Below, one piece after another: positions 1 to 13,149 of a stretch of DNA of 64,000 bases. Below the pieces are notes generated by a model. That model had not been told where the DNA came from. It saw only the letters and a program-made list of their open reading frames with translations, and searched no databases. Source of the DNA: Setophaga petechia (lineage: Eukaryota; Chordata; Aves; Passeriformes; Parulidae); the NCBI GenBank assembly GCA_024362935.1, contig JANCRA010000003.1, positions 39,431,291-39,495,290 of the forward strand, written 5' to 3'. How positions within the stretch are numbered: position 1 is the first letter of the stretch; each line of letters opens with the position of its first letter. The translations under genes were made by a program, and so were the position numbers.

Positions 1-353
1 GTCCCTAACCCTAGGCTGATTGACCAGTTTAGGGCTTAGGCTTACGCCTAGGGTAAGGGCTTTTTAATCCAGAAAGCCCTGAGCTCCAGGCACACTGCAA
101 CTGCAAAAGGTATCCCAAGGGGAGCGCAAAAGTGCCACAACATCGCTGCCTCCACAGCTTTTTCTTTGGTGCCATCCCTAAGCCTAGGCTGATTTACCTG
201 GCTAGGGCTAGGGTTAGGGTTAGGCCTAGGGTTAGGGTTTTTTAAATGAGAAAGGCTTGAGCTCCAGACACAATTCCGCAGGCAAAGGCATCCCAAGGGG
301 ATCGACAAAGTGCCACAACATGGCTGCCTCCGCACATTTTTCCTTGGGACCGT

Positions 354-705
354 CCCTAACCCTAGGCTGATTGACCAGTTTAGGGCTTAGGCTTACGCCT
401 AGGGTAAGGGCTTTTTAATCCAGAAAGCCCTGAGCTCCAGGCACACTGCAACTGCAAAAGGTATCCCAAGGGGAGCGCAAAAGTGCCACAACATCGCTGC
501 CTCCACAGCTTTTTCTTTGGTGCCATCCCTAACCCTTGGCTGATTTACCTGGCTAGGGCTAGGGTTAGGGTTACGCCTAGGGTTAGGGTTTTTTTAAATG
601 AGAAAGGCTTGAGCTCCAGACACAATTCAGCTGGCAAAGGCATCCCAAGGGGATCGAAAAAGTGCCACAACATGGCTGCCTCCGCACATTTTTCCTTGGG
701 ACCGT
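354..705 (+). repeat. 352-bp unit with an extra T
   Basis: The T run at 589-595 has seven T where other units have six. This one-base gain breaks the minus-strand open frame seen in neighbouring units and is a useful phase marker. Confidence 0.85.
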
Positions 706-1056
706 CCCTAACCCTAGGCTGATTGACCAGTTTAGGGCTTAGGCTTACGCCTAGGGTGAGGGCTTTTTAATCCAGAAAGCCCTGAGCTCCAGGCACACTG
801 CAACTGCAAAAGGTATCCCAAGGGGAGCGCAAAAGTGCCACAACATCGCTGCCTCCACAGCTTTTTCTTTGGTGCTATCCCTAACCGTAGGCTGATTTAC
901 CTGGCTAGGGCTAGGGTTAGGGTTACGCCTAGGGTTAGGGTTTTTTAAATGAGAAAGGCTTGACCTCCAGACACAATTCCGCAGGCAAAGGAATCCCAAG
1001 GGGATCGAAAAAATGCCACAACATGGCTGCCTCCGCACATTTTTCCTTGGGACCGT
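706..1056 (+). repeat. Marker unit with ctaaccgtagg (recurs five times)
   Basis: This unit carries ctaaccgtagg at the start of the B half, gacctcc, ccgcagg, aaggaatccc and a gaaaaaatgcc or gaaaatatgcc ending. Sister units start at 3161, 4566, 5971 and 9834. Three of these four also share the tgctatcc change (3161 keeps tgccatcc). Each is followed by a unit with ccctaagcctagg. The five copies therefore mark a recurring higher-order frame in the first 10 kb. An isolated ctaaccgtagg also occurs near 46326 in a different background. Confidence 0.75.
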
Positions 1057-1758
1057 CCCTAACCCTAGGCTGATTGACCAGTTTAGGGCTTAGGCTTACG
1101 CCTAGGGTAAGGGCTTTTTAATCCAGAAAGCCCTGAGCTCCAGGCACACTGCAACTGCAAAAGGTATCCCAAGGGGAGCGCAAAAGTGCCACAACATCGC
1201 TGCCTCCACAGCTTTTTCTTTGGTGCCATCCCTAAGCCTAGGCTGATTTACCTGGCTAGGGCTAGGGTTAGGGTTAGGCCTAGGGTTAGGGTTTTTTAAA
1301 TGAGAAAGGCTTGAGCTCCAGACACAATTCAGCTGGCAAAGGCATCCCAAGGGGATCGAAAAAGTGCCACAACATGGCTGCCTCCGCACATTTTTCCTTG
1401 GGACCGTCCCTAACCCTAGGCTGATTGACCAGTTTAGGGCTTAGGCTTACGCCTAGGGTAAGGGCTTTTTAATCCAGAAAGCCCTGAGCTCCAGGCACAC
1501 TGCAACTGCAAAAGGTATCCCAAGGGGAGCGCAAAAGTGCCACAACATCGCTGCCTCCACAGCTTTTTCTTTGGTGCCATCCCTAACCCTAGGCTGATTT
1601 ACCTGGCTAGGGCTAGGGTTAGGGTTACGCCTAGGGTTAGGGTTTTTTAAATGAGAAAGGCTTGAGCTCCAGACACAATTCAGCTGGCAAAGGCATCCCA
1701 AGGGGATCGACAAAGTGCCACAACATGGCTGCCTCCGCACATTTTTCCTTGGGACCGT

Positions 1759-2810
1759 CCCTAACCCTAGGCTGATTGACCAGTTTAGGGCTTAGGCTTA
1801 CGCCTAGGGTAAGGGCTTTTTAATCCAGAAAGCCCTGAGCTCCAGGCACACTGCAACTGCAAAAGGTATCCCAAGGGGAGCGCAAAAGTGCCACAACATC
1901 GCTGCCTCCACAACATTTCTTTGGTGCCATCCCTAACCCTAGGCTGATTTACCTGTCTAGGGCTAGGGTTAGGGTTACGCCTAGCGTTAGGGTTTTTTAA
2001 ATGAGAAAGGCTTGAGCTCCAGACACAATTCAGCTGGCAAAGGCATCCCAAGGGGATCGAAAAAGTGCCACAACATGGCTGCCTCCGCACATTTTTCCTT
2101 GGGACCGTCCCTAACCCTAGGCTGATTGACCAGTTTAGGGCTTAGGCTTACGCCTAGGGTAAGGGCTTTTTAATCCAGAAAGCCCTGAGCTCCAGGCACA
2201 CTGCAACTGCAAAAGGTATCCCAAGGGGAGCGCAAAAGTGCCACAACATCGCTGCCTCCACAGCTTTTTCTTTGGTGCCATCCCTAACCCTAGGCTGATT
2301 TACCTGGCTAGGGCTAGGGTTAGGGTTACGCCTAGGGTTAGGGTTTTTTAAATGAGAAAGGCTTGAGCTCCAGACACAATTCAGCTGGCAAAGGCATCCC
2401 AAGGGGATCGAAAAAGTGCCACAACATGGCTGCCTCCGCACATTTTTCCTTGGGACCGTCCCTAACCCTAGGCTGATTGACCAGTTAAGGGCTTAGGCTT
2501 ACGCCTAGGGTAAGGGCTTTTTAATCCAGAAAGCCCGGAGCTCCAGGCACACTGCAACTGCAAAAGGTATCCCAAGGGGAGCGCAAAAGTGCCACAACAT
2601 CGCTGCCTCCACAACATTTCTTTGGTGCCATCCCTAACCCTAGGCTGATTTACCTGTCTAGGGCTAGGGTTAGGGTTACGCCTAGGGTTAGGGTTTTTTA
2701 AAGGAGAAAGGCTTGAGCTCCAGACACAATTCAGCTGGCAAAGGCATCCCAAGGGGATCGAAAAAGTGCCAAAACATGGCTGCCTCCGCACATTTTTCCT
2801 TGGGACCGTC
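1759..2810 (+). repeat. Units with the acaaca variant (350 bp)
   Basis: Two units in this stretch, with the variant near 1910 and 2611, have acaacatttcttt instead of acagctttttcttt in the A half. They also share gtctaggg in B. They are separated by an ordinary unit and are the only two carriers in the window, so they are probably sister copies from a two-unit duplication. Confidence 0.7.
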
Positions 2811-3627
2811 CCTAACCCTAGGCTGATTGACCAGTTTAGAGCTTAGGCTTACGCCTAGGGTAAGGGCTTTTTAATCCAGAAAGCCCTGAGCTCCAGGCAC
2901 ACTGCAACTGCAAAAGGTATCCCAAGGGGAGCGCAAAAGTGCCACAACATCGCTGCCTCCACAGCTTTTTCTTTGGTGCCATCCCTAACCCTTGGCTGAT
3001 TTACCTGGCTAGGGCTAGGGTTAGGGTTACGCCTAGGGTTAGGGTTTTTTAAATGAGAAAGGCTTGAGCTCCAGACACAATTCAGCTGGCAAAGGCATCC
3101 CAAGGGGATCGAAAAAGTGCCACAACATGGCTGCCTCCGCACATTTTTCCTTGGGACCGTCCCTAACCCTAGGCTGATTGACCAGTTTAGGGCTTAGGCT
3201 TACGCCTAGGGTGAGGGCTTTTTAATCCAGAAAGCCCTGAGCTCCAGGCACACTGCAACTGCAAAAGGTATCCCAAGGGGAGCGCAAAAGTGCCACAACA
3301 TCGCTGCCTCCACAGCTTTTTCTTTGGTGCCATCCCTAACCGTAGGCTGATTTACCTGGCTAGGGCTAGGGTTAGGGTTACGCCTAGGGTTAGGGTTTTT
3401 TAAATGAGAAAGGCTTGACCTCCAGACACAATTCCGCAGGCAAAGGAATCCCAAGGGGATCGAAAAAATGCCACAACATGGCTGCCTCCGCACATTTTTC
3501 CTTGGGACCGTCCCTAACCCTAGGCTGATTGACCAGTTTAGGGCTTAGGCTTACGCCTAGGGTAAGGGCTTTTTAATCCAGAAAGCCCTGAGCTCCAGGC
3601 ACACTGCAACTGCAAAAGGTATCCCAA

Positions 3628-3632
3628 GGGGG
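3628..3632 (+). repeat. One-base insertion (five G) in an A half
   Basis: The A half normally reads tcccaagggga; here, and again at 5735-5739, the G run has five bases. Each adds one base to its unit and shifts the minus-strand frame. Both lie in the left 6 kb, so they may share one origin, though independent slippage in a G run is equally possible. Confidence 0.8.
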
Positions 3633-6600
3633 AGCGCAAAAGTGCCACAACATCGCTGCCTCCACAGCTTTTTCTTTGGTGCCATCCCTAAGCCTAGGCT
3701 GATTTACCTGGCTAGGGCTAGGGTTAGGGTTAGGCCTAGGGTTAGGGTTTTTTAAATGAGAAAGGCTTGAGCTCCAGACACAATTCCGCAGGCAAAGGCA
3801 TCCCAAGGGGATCGAAAAAGTGCCACAACATGGCTGCCTCCGCACATTTTTCCTTGGGACCGTCCCTAACCCTAGGCTGATTGACCAGTTTAGGGCTTAG
3901 GCTTACGCCTAGGGTAAAGGCTTTTTAATCCAGAAAGCCCTGAGCTCCAGGCACACTGCAACTGCAAAAGGTATCCCAAGGGGAGCGCAAAAGTGCCACA
4001 ACATCGCTGCCTCCACAGCTTTTTCTTTGGTGCCATCCCTAACCCTAGGCTGATTTACCTGGCTAGGGCTAGGGTTAGGGTTAGGCCTAGGGTTAGGGTT
4101 TTTTAAATGAGAAAGGCTTGAGCTCCAGACACAATTCCGCAGGCAAAGGCATCCCAAGGGGATCGAAAAAGTGCCACAACATGGCTGCCTCCGCACATTT
4201 TTCCTTGGGACCGTCCCTAACCCTAGGCTGATTGACCAGTTTAGGGCTTAGGCTTACGCCTAGGGTAAGGGTTTTTTAATCCAGAAAGCCCTGAGCTCCA
4301 GGCACACTGCAACTGCAAAAGGTATCCCAAGGGGAGCGCAAAAGTGCCACAACATCGCTGCCTCCACAGCTTTTTCTTTGGTGCCATCCCTAACCCTAGG
4401 CTGATTTACCTGGCTAGGGCTAGGGTTAGGGTTACGCCTAGGGTTAGGGTTTTTTAAATGAGAAAGGCTTGAGCTCCAGACACAATTCAGCTGGCAAAGG
4501 CATCCCAAGGGGATCGAAAAAGTGCCACAACATGGCTGCCTCCGCACATTTTTCCTTGGGACCGTCCCTAACCCTAGGCTGATTGACCAGTTTAGGGCTT
4601 AGGCTTACGCCTAGGGTGAGGGCTTTTTAATCCAGAAAGCCCTGAGCTCCAGGCACACTGCAACTGCAAAAGGTATCCCAAGGGGAGCGCAAAAGTGCCA
4701 CAACATCGCTGCCTCCACAGCTTTTTCTTTGGTGCTATCCCTAACCGTAGGCTGATTTACCTGGCTAGGGCTAGGGTTAGGGTTACGCCTAGGGTTAGGG
4801 TTTTTTAAATGAGAAAGGCTTGACCTCCAGACACAATTCCGCAGGCAAAGGAATCCCAAGGGGATCGAAAAAATGCCACAACATGGCTGCCTCCGCACAT
4901 TTTTCCTTGGGACCGTCCCTAACCCTAGGCTGATTGACCAGTTTAGGGCTTAGGCTTACGCCTAGGGTAAGGGCTTTTTAATCCCGAAAGCCCTGAGCTC
5001 CAGGCACACTGCAACTGCAAAAGGTATCCCAAGGGGAGCGCAAAAGTGCCACAACATCGCTGCCTCCACAGCTTTTTCTTTGGTGCCATCCCTAAGCCTA
5101 GGCTGATTTACCTGGCTAGGGCTAGGGTTAGGGTTACGCCTAGGGTTAGGGTTTTTTAAATGAGAAAGGCTTGAGCTCCAGACACAATTCAGCTGGCAAA
5201 GGCATCCCAAGGGGATCGAAAAAGTGCCACAACATGGCTGCCTCCGCACATTTTTCCTTGGGACCGTCCCTAACCCTAGGCTGATTGACCAGTTTAGGGC
5301 TTAGGCTTACACCTAGGGTAAGGGCTTTTTAATCCAGAAAGCCCTGAGCTCCAGGCACACTGCAACTGCAAAAGGTATCCCAAGGGGAGCGCAAAAGTGC
5401 CACAACATCGCTGCCTCCACAGCTTTTTCTTTGGTGCCATCCCTAACCCTAGGCTGATTTACCTGGCTAGGGCTAGGGTTAGGGTTAGGCCTAGGGTTAG
5501 GGTTTTTTAAATGAGAAAGGCTTGAGCTCCAGACACAATTCCGCAGGCAAAGGCATCCCAAGGGGATCGAAAAAGTGCCACAACATGGCTGCCTCCGCAC
5601 ATTTTTCCTTGGGACCGTCCCTAACCCTAGGCTGATTGACCAGTTTAGGGCTTAGGCTTACGCCTAGGGTAAGGGTTTTTTAATCCAGAAAGCCCTGAGC
5701 TCCAGGCACACTGCAACTGCAAAAGGTATCCCAAGGGGGAGCGCAAAAGTGCCACAACATCGCTGCCTCCACAGCTTTTTCTTTGGTGCCATCCCTAACC
5801 CTAGGCTGATTTACCTGGCTAGGGCTAGGGTTAGGGTTACGCCTAGGGTTAGGGTTTTTTAAATGAGAAAGGCTTGAGCTCCAGACACAATTCCGCAGGC
5901 AAAGGCATCCCAAGGGGATCGAAAAAGTGCCACAACATGGCTGCCTCCGCACATTTTTCCTTGGGACCGTCCCTAACCCTAGGCTGATTGACCAGTTTAG
6001 GGCTTAGGCTTACGCCTAGGGTGAGGGCTTTTTAATCCAGAAAGCCCTGAGCTCCAGGCACACTGCAACTGCAAAAGGTATCCCAAGGGGAGCGCAAAAG
6101 TGCCACAACATCGCTGCCTCCACAGCTTTTTCTTTGGTGCTATCCCTAACCGTAGGCTGATTTACCTGGCTAGGGCTAGGGTTAGGGTTACGCCTAGGGT
6201 TAGGGTTTTTTAAATGAGAAAGGCTTGACCTCCAGACACAATTCCGCAGGCAAAGGAATCCCAAGGGGATCGAAAATATGCCACAACATGGCTGCCTCCG
6301 CACATTTTTCCTTGGGACCGTCCCTAACCCTAGGCTGATTGACCAGTTTAGGGCTTAGGCTTACGCCTAGGGTAAGGGCTTTTTAATCCAGAAAGCCCTG
6401 AGCTCCAGGCACACTGCAACTGCAAAAGGTATCCCAAGGGGAGCGCAAAAGTGCCACAACATCGCTGCCTCCACAGCTTTTTCTTTGGTGCCATCCCTAA
6501 GCCTAGGCTGATTTACCTGGCTAGGGCTAGGGTTAGGGTTAGGCCTAGGGTTAGGGTTTTTTAAATGAGAAAGGCTTGAGCTCCAGACACAATTCCGCAG

Positions 6601-6668
6601 GCAAAGGCATCCCAAGGGGATCGAAAAAGTGCCACAACATGGCTGCCTCCGCACATTTTTCCTTGGGA

Positions 6669-6706
6669 CCCGTCCCTAACCCTAGGCTGATTGACCAGTT
6701 TAGGGG
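6669..6706 (+). repeat. Double one-base insertion at a unit boundary
   Basis: An extra C (6669-6671, gggacccgtcc) and an extra G (6703-6706, ttaggggctta) lie 35 bp apart across one unit start. The matching place in the sister block near 10532-10568 has neither. They arose after the 3.86-kb duplication or are sequencing or assembly errors in homopolymers. Confidence 0.75.
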
Positions 6707-8278
6707 CTTAGGCTTACGCCTAGGGTAAGGGCTTTTTAATCCAGAAAGCCCTGAGCTCCAGGCACACTGCAACTGCAAAAGGTATCCCAAGGGGAGCGCA
6801 AAAGTGCCACAACATCGCTGCCTCCACAGCTTTTTCTTTGGTGCCATCCCTAAGCCTAGGCTGATTTACCTGGCTAGGGCTAGGGTTAGGGTTACGCCTA
6901 GGGTTAGGGTTTTTTAAATGAGAAAGGCTTGAGCTCCAGACACAATTCCGCAGGCAAAGGCATCCCAAGGGGATCGAAAAAGTGCCACAACATGGCTGCC
7001 TCCGCACATTTTTCCTTGGGACCGTCCCTAACCCTAGGCTGATTGACCAGTTTAGGGCTTAGGCTTACGCCTAGGGTAAGGGTTTTTTAATCCAGAATGC
7101 CTTGAGCTCCAGGCACACTGCAACTGCAAAAGGTATCCCAAGGGGAGCGCAAAAGTGCCACAACATCGCTGCCTCCACAGCTTTTTCTTTGGTGCCATCC
7201 CTAACCCTAGGCTGATTTACCTGGCTAGGGCTAGGGTTAGGGTTACGCCTAGGGTTAGGGTTTTTTAAATGAGAAAGGCTTGAGCTCCAGACACAATTCC
7301 GCAGGCAAAGGCATCCCAAGGGGATCGAAAAAGTGCCACAACATGGCTGCCTCCGCACATTTTTCCTTGGGACCGTCCCTAACCCTAGGCTGATTGACCA
7401 GTTTAGGGCTTAGGCTTACGCCTAGGGTAAGGGTTTTTTAATCCAGAAAGCCCTGAGCTCCAGGCACACTGCAACTGCAAAAGGTATCCCAAGGGGAGCG
7501 CAAAAGTGCCACAACATCGCTGCCTCCACAGCTTTTTCTTTGGTGCCATCCCTAACCCTAGGCTGATTTACCTGGCTAGGGCTAGGGTTAGGGTTACGCC
7601 TAGGGTTAGGGTTTTTTAAATGAGAAAGGCTTGACCTCCAGACACAATTCCGCAGGCAAAGGCATCCCAAGGGGATCGAAAAAGTGCCACAACATGGCTG
7701 CCTCCGCACATTTTTCCTTGGGACCGTCCCTAACCCTAGGCTGATTGACCAGTTTAGGGCTTAGGCTTACGCCTAGGGTAAGGGCTTTTTAATCCAGAAA
7801 GCCCTGAGCTCCAGGCACACTGCAACTGCAAAAGGTATCCCAAGGGGAGCGCAAAAGTGCCACAACATCGCTGCCTCCACAGCTTTTTCTTTGGTGCCAT
7901 CCCTAACTCTAGGCTGATATACCTGGCTAGGGCTAGGGTTAGGGTTACGCCTAGGGTTAGGGTTTTTTAAATGAGAAAGGCTTGACCTCCAGACACAATT
8001 CAGCTGGCAAAGGCATCCCAAGGGGATCGAAAAAGTGCCACAACATGGCTGCCTCCGCACATTTTTCTGTGGGACCGTCCCTAACCCTAGGCTGATTGAC
8101 CAGTTTAGGGCTTAGGCTTACGCCTCGGGTAAGGGTTTTTTAATCCAGAAAGCCCTGAGCTCCAGGCACACTGCAACTGCAAAAGGTATCCCAAGGGGAG
8201 CGCAAAAGTGCCACAACATCGCTGCCTCCACAGCTTTTTCTTTGGTGCCATCCCTAACCCTAGGCTGATTTACCTGGC

Positions 8279-8298
8279 TAGGGTTAGGGTTAGGGTTA
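8279..8298 (+). repeat. B-half variant with three perfect TAGGGT steps (first of ten)
   Basis: Here ctagggcta is replaced by ctagggtta, so the island reads tagggttagggttagggtta, a perfect vertebrate-type telomere run. The same 20 bases occur at 8630-8649, 12140-12159, 12491-12510, 13543-13562, 15648-15667, 19858-19877, 23891-23910, 27751-27770 and 48454-48473. Nine of the ten are in the left 28 kb. Most sit in units that also have gcctcggg in place of gcctaggg in the A half. These are the longest perfect telomere runs I see. Confidence 0.85.
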
Positions 8299-9602
8299 CG
8301 CCTAGGGTTAGGGTTTTTTAAATGAGAAAGGCTTGAGCTCCAGACACAATTCAGCTGGCAAAGGCATCCCAAGGGGATCGAAAAAGTGCCACAACATGGC
8401 TGCCTCCGCACATTTTTCCTTGGGACCGTCCCTAACCCTAGGCTGATTGACCAGTTTAGGGCTTAGGCTTACGCCTAGGGTAAGGGTTTTTTAATCCCGA
8501 AAGCCCTGAGCTCCAGGCACACTGCAACTGCAAAAGGTATCCCAAGGGGAGCGCAAAAGTGCCACAACATCGCTGCCTCCACAGCTTTTTCTTTGGTGCC
8601 ATCCCTAACCCTAGGCTGATTTACCTGGCTAGGGTTAGGGTTAGGGTTACGCCTAGGGTTAGGGTTTTTTAAATGAGAAAGGCTTCAGCTCCAGACACAA
8701 TTCAGCTGGCAAAGGCATCCCAAGGGGATCGAAAAAGTGCCACAACATGGCTGCCTCCGCACATTTTTCCTTGGGACCGTCCCTAACCCTAGGCTGATTG
8801 ACCAGTTTAGGGCTTAGGCTTACGCCTAGGGTAAGGGTTTTTTAATCCCGAAAGCCCTGAGCTCCAGGCACACTGCAACTGCAAAAGGTATCCCAAGGGG
8901 AGCGCAAAAGTGCCACAACATCGCTGCCTCCACAGCTTTTTCTTTGGTGCCATCCCTAACCCTAGGCTGATTTACCTGTCTAGGGCTAGGGTTAGGGTTA
9001 CGCCTAGGGTTAGGGTTTTTTAAATGAGAAAGGCTTGAGCTCCAGACACAATTCCGCAGGCAAAGGCATCCCAAGGGGATCGAAAAAGTGCCACAACATG
9101 GCTGCCTCCGCACATTTTTCCTTGGGACCGTCCCTAACCCTAGGCTGATTGACCAGTTTAGGGCTTAGGCTTACGCCTAGGGTAAGGGCTTTTTAATCCA
9201 GAAAGCCCTGAGCTCCAGGCACACTGCAACTGCAAAAGGTATCCCAAGGGGAGCGCAAAAGTGCCACAACATCGCTGCCTCCACAGCTTTTTCTTTGGTG
9301 CCATCCCTAACCCTAGGCTGATTTACCTGGCTAGGGCTAGGGTTAGGGTTACGCCTAGGGTTAGGGTTTTTTAAATGAGAAAGGCTTGAGCTCCAGACAC
9401 AATTCAGCAGGCAAAGGCATCCCAAGGGGATCGAAAAAGTGCCACAACATGGCTGCCTCCGCACATTTTTCCTTGGGACCGTCCCTAACCCTAGGCTGAT
9501 TGACCAGTTTAGGGCTTAGGCTTACGCCTCGGGTAAGGGTTTTTTAATCCAGAATGCCCTGAGCTCCAGGCACACTGCAACTGCAAAAGGTATCCCAAGG
9601 GG

Positions 9603-12546
9603 AGCGCAAAAGTGCCACAACATCGCTGCCTCCACAGCTTTTTCTTTGGTGCCATCCCTAACCCTAGGCTGATTTACCTGGCTAGGGCTAGGGTTAGGGT
9701 TACGCCTAGGGTTAGGGTTTTTTAAATGAGAAAGGCTTGAGCTCCAGACACAATTCCGCAGGCAAAGGCATCCCAAGGGGATCGAAAAAGTGCCACAACA
9801 TGGCTGCCTCCGCACATTTTTCCTTGGGACCGTCCCTAACCCTAGGCTGATTGACCAGTTTAGGGCTTAGGCTTACGCCTAGGGTGAGGGCTTTTTAATC
9901 CAGAAAGCCCTGAGCTCCAGGCACACTGCAACTGCAAAAGGTATCCCAAGGGGAGCGCAAAAGTGCCACAACATCGCTGCCTCCACAGCTTTTTCTTTGG
10001 TGCTATCCCTAACCGTAGGCTGATTTACCTGGCTAGGGCTAGGGTTAGGGTTACGCCTAGGGTTAGGGTTTTTTAAATGAGAAAGGCTTGACCTCCAGAC
10101 ACAATTCCGCAGGCAAAGGAATCCCAAGGGGATCGAAAATATGCCACAACATGGCTGCCTCCGCACATTTTTCCTTGGGACCGTCCCTAACCCTAGGCTG
10201 ATTGACCAGTTTAGGGCTTAGGCTTACGCCTAGGGTAAGGGCTTTTTAATCCAGAAAGCCCTGAGCTCCAGGCACACTGCAACTGCAAAAGGTATCCCAA
10301 GGGGAGCGCAAAAGTGCCACAACATCGCTGCCTCCACAGCTTTTTCTTTGGTGCCATCCCTAAGCCTAGGCTGATTTACCTGGCTAGGGCTAGGGTTAGG
10401 GTTAGGCCTAGGGTTAGGGTTTTTTAAATGAGAAAGGCTTGAGCTCCAGACACAATTCCGCAGGCAAAGGCATCCCAAGGGGATCGAAAAAGTGCCACAA
10501 CATGGCTGCCTCCGCACATTTTTCCTTGGGACCGTCCCTAACCCTAGGCTGATTGACCAGTTTAGGGCTTAGGCTTACGCCTAGGGTAAGGGCTTTTTAA
10601 TCCAGAAAGCCCTGAGCTCCAGGCACACTGCAACTGCAAAAGGTATCCCAAGGGGAGCGCAAAAGTGCCACAACATCGCTGCCTCCACAGCTTTTTCTTT
10701 GGTGCCATCCCTAAGCCTAGGCTGATTTACCTGGCTAGGGCTAGGGTTAGGGTTACGCCTAGGGTTAGGGTTTTTTAAATGAGAAAGGCTTGAGCTCCAG
10801 ACACAATTCCGCAGGCAAAGGCATCCCAAGGGGATCGAAAAAGTGCCACAACATGGCTGCCTCCGCACATTTTTCCTTGGGACCGTCCCTAACCCTAGGC
10901 TGATTGACCAGTTTAGGGCTTAGGCTTACGCCTAGGGTAAGGGTTTTTTAATCCAGAATGCCTTGAGCTCCAGGCACACTGCAACTGCAAAAGGTATCCC
11001 AAGGGGAGCGCAAAAGTGCCACAACATCGCTGCCTCCACAGCTTTTTCTTTGGTGCCATCCCTAACCCTAGGCTGATTTACCTGGCTAGGGCTAGGGTTA
11101 GGGTTACGCCTAGGGTTAGGGTTTTTTAAATGAGAAAGGCTTGAGCTCCAGACACAATTCCGCAGGCAAAGGCATCCCAAGGGGATCGAAAAAGTGCCAC
11201 AACATGGCTGCCTCCGCACATTTTTCCTTGGGACCGTCCCTAACCCTAGGCTGATTGACCAGTTTAGGGCTTAGGCTTACGCCTAGGGTAAGGGTTTTTT
11301 AATCCAGAAAGCCCTGAGCTCCAGGCACACTGCAACTGCAAAAGGTATCCCAAGGGGAGCGCAAAAGTGCCACAACATCGCTGCCTCCACAGCTTTTTCT
11401 TTGGTGCCATCCCTAACCCTAGGCTGATTTACCTGGCTAGGGCTAGGGTTAGGGTTACGCCTAGGGTTAGGGTTTTTTAAATGAGAAAGGCTTGACCTCC
11501 AGACACAATTCCGCAGGCAAAGGCATCCCAAGGGGATCGAAAAAGTGCCACAACATGGCTGCCTCCGCACATTTTTCCTTGGGACCGTCCCTAACCCTAG
11601 GCTGATTGACCAGTTTAGGGCTTAGGCTTACGCCTAGGGTAAGGGCTTTTTAATCCAGAAAGCCCTGAGCTCCAGGCACACTGCAACTGCAAAAGGTATC
11701 CCAAGGGGAGCGCAAAAGTGCCACAACATCGCTGCCTCCACAGCTTTTTCTTTGGTGCCATCCCTAACCCTAGGCTGATATACCTGGCTAGGGCTAGGGT
11801 TAGGGTTACGCCTAGGGTTAGGGTTTTTTAAATGAGAAAGGCTTGACCTCCAGACACAATTCAGCTGGCAAAGGCATCCCAAGGGGATCGAAAAAGTGCC
11901 ACAACATGGCTGCCTCCGCACATTTTTCTGTGGGACCGTCCCTAACCCTAGGCTGATTGACCAGTTTAGGGCTTAGGCTTACGCCTCGGGTAAGGGTTTT
12001 TTAATCCAGAAAGCCCTGAGCTCCAGGCACACTGCAACTGCAAAAGGTATCCCAAGGGGAGCGCAAAAGTGCCACAACATCGCTGCCTCCACAGCTTTTT
12101 CTTTGGTGCCATCCCTAACCCTAGGCTGATTTACCTGGCTAGGGTTAGGGTTAGGGTTACGCCTAGGGTTAGGGTTTTTTAAATGAGAAAGGCTTGAGCT
12201 CCAGACACAATTCAGCTGGCAAAGGCATCCCAAGGGGATCGAAAAAGTGCCACAACATGGCTGCCTCCGCACATTTTTCCTTGGGACCGTCCCTAACCCT
12301 AGGCTGATTGACCAGTTTAGGGCTTAGGCTTACGCCTAGGGTAAGGGTTTTTTAATCCCGAAAGCCCTGAGCTCCAGGCACACTGCAACTGCAAAAGGTA
12401 TCCCAAGGGGAGCGCAAAAGTGCCACAACATCGCTGCCTCCACAGCTTTTTCTTTGGTGCCATCCCTAACCCTAGGCTGATTTACCTGGCTAGGGTTAGG
12501 GTTAGGGTTACGCCTAGGGTTAGGGTTTTTTAAATGAGAAAGGCTT
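9603..12546 (+). repeat. Higher-order block, copy 2 (offset 3,861-3,863 bp)
   Basis: This is the second copy of the 5740-8685 block. It has ctaaccctagg near 11765 where copy 1 has ctaactctagg near 7904. The rest of the compared sequence is nearly identical. After 12546 the unit order no longer follows copy 1, so either the duplication was shorter than its 3.86-kb period or later exchanges replaced the remainder. Confidence 0.8.
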
Positions 12547-13143
12547 GAGCTCCAGACACAATTCAGCTGGCAAAGGCATCCCAAGGGGATCGAAAAAGTG
12601 CCACAACATGGCTGCCTCCGCACATTTTTCCTTGGGACCGTCCCTAACCCTAGGCTGATTGACCAGTTTAGGGTTTAGGCTTACGCCTAGGGTAAGGGCT
12701 TTTTAATCCAGAAAACCCTGAGCTCCAGGCACACTGCAACTGCAAAAGGTATCCCAAGAGGAGCGCAAAAGTGCCACAACATCGCTGCCTCCACAGCTTT
12801 TTCTTTGGTGCCATCCCTAACCCTAGGCTGATTTACCTGGCTAGGGCTAGGGTTAGGGTTACGCCTAGGGTTAGGGTTTTTTAAATGAGAAAGGCTTGAG
12901 CTCCAGACACAATTCCGCAGGCAAAGGCATCCCAAGGGGATCGAAAAAGTGCCACAACATGGCTGCCTCCGCACATTTTTCCTTGGGACCGTCCCTAACC
13001 CTAGGCTGATTGACCAGTTTAGGGCTTAGGCTTACGCCTAGGGTAAGGGCTTTTTAATCCAGAAAGCCCTGAGCTCCAGGCACACTGCAACTGCAAAAGG
13101 TATCCCAAGGGGAGCGCAAAAGTGTCACAACATCGCTGCCTCC

Positions 13144-13149
13144 TCAAAA
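13144..13149 (+). repeat. tcaaaa variant of the A half (first of 13; 350-bp units)
   Basis: The six-base window acagct plus one T is replaced by tcaaaa, shortening the unit to 350 bp. Other carriers start at 14898, 18407, 19108, 22968, 27001, 30159, 33668, 39985, 41739, 43493, 47002 and 58406. The spacing 3,509 bp recurs three times (14898 to 18407, 30159 to 33668, 43493 to 47002). Other spacings are 701, 1,754 (twice), 3,158, 3,860 and 4,033 bp. None occurs in the first 13 kb. The change is too complex for one point mutation and behaves as a single inherited block. Confidence 0.85.

Larger units (their letters stand above)
5740..8685 (+). repeat. Higher-order block, copy 1 (offset 3,861-3,863 bp)
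   Basis: The unit order and private variants here reappear at 9603-12546. These include ctaaccgtagg with gaaaatatgcc, then aagcctagg with ggcctaggg, then gaatgccttgag, gatatacc with ctgtgggacc, and a triple TAGGGT unit. The offset is 3,863 bp before and 3,861 bp after the two inserted bases near 6.67-6.71 kb; 3,861 is 11 x 351. The left edge is set by the five-G insertion absent from copy 2. The right edge is set by ggcttcagc at 8686 versus ggcttgagc. Confidence 0.8.

Noticed and set aside
483..722. Plus-strand 79-codon open frame
   Set aside because: It appears only because of the extra T at 589-595, starts at GTG and has no counterpart in other units. It is a chance frame.
8279..8298. True telomere or long interstitial telomeric tract
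   Set aside because: The longest perfect TTAGGG run is about 20 bases and sits inside a complex repeat. There is no extended (TTAGGG)n tract and no chromosome end.
8118..8411. Slightly longer (97-101 codon) versions of the minus-strand frame
   Set aside because: These arise where gcctcggg removes a stop or where the 350-bp units change frame. They are read-through artefacts of satellite variants.
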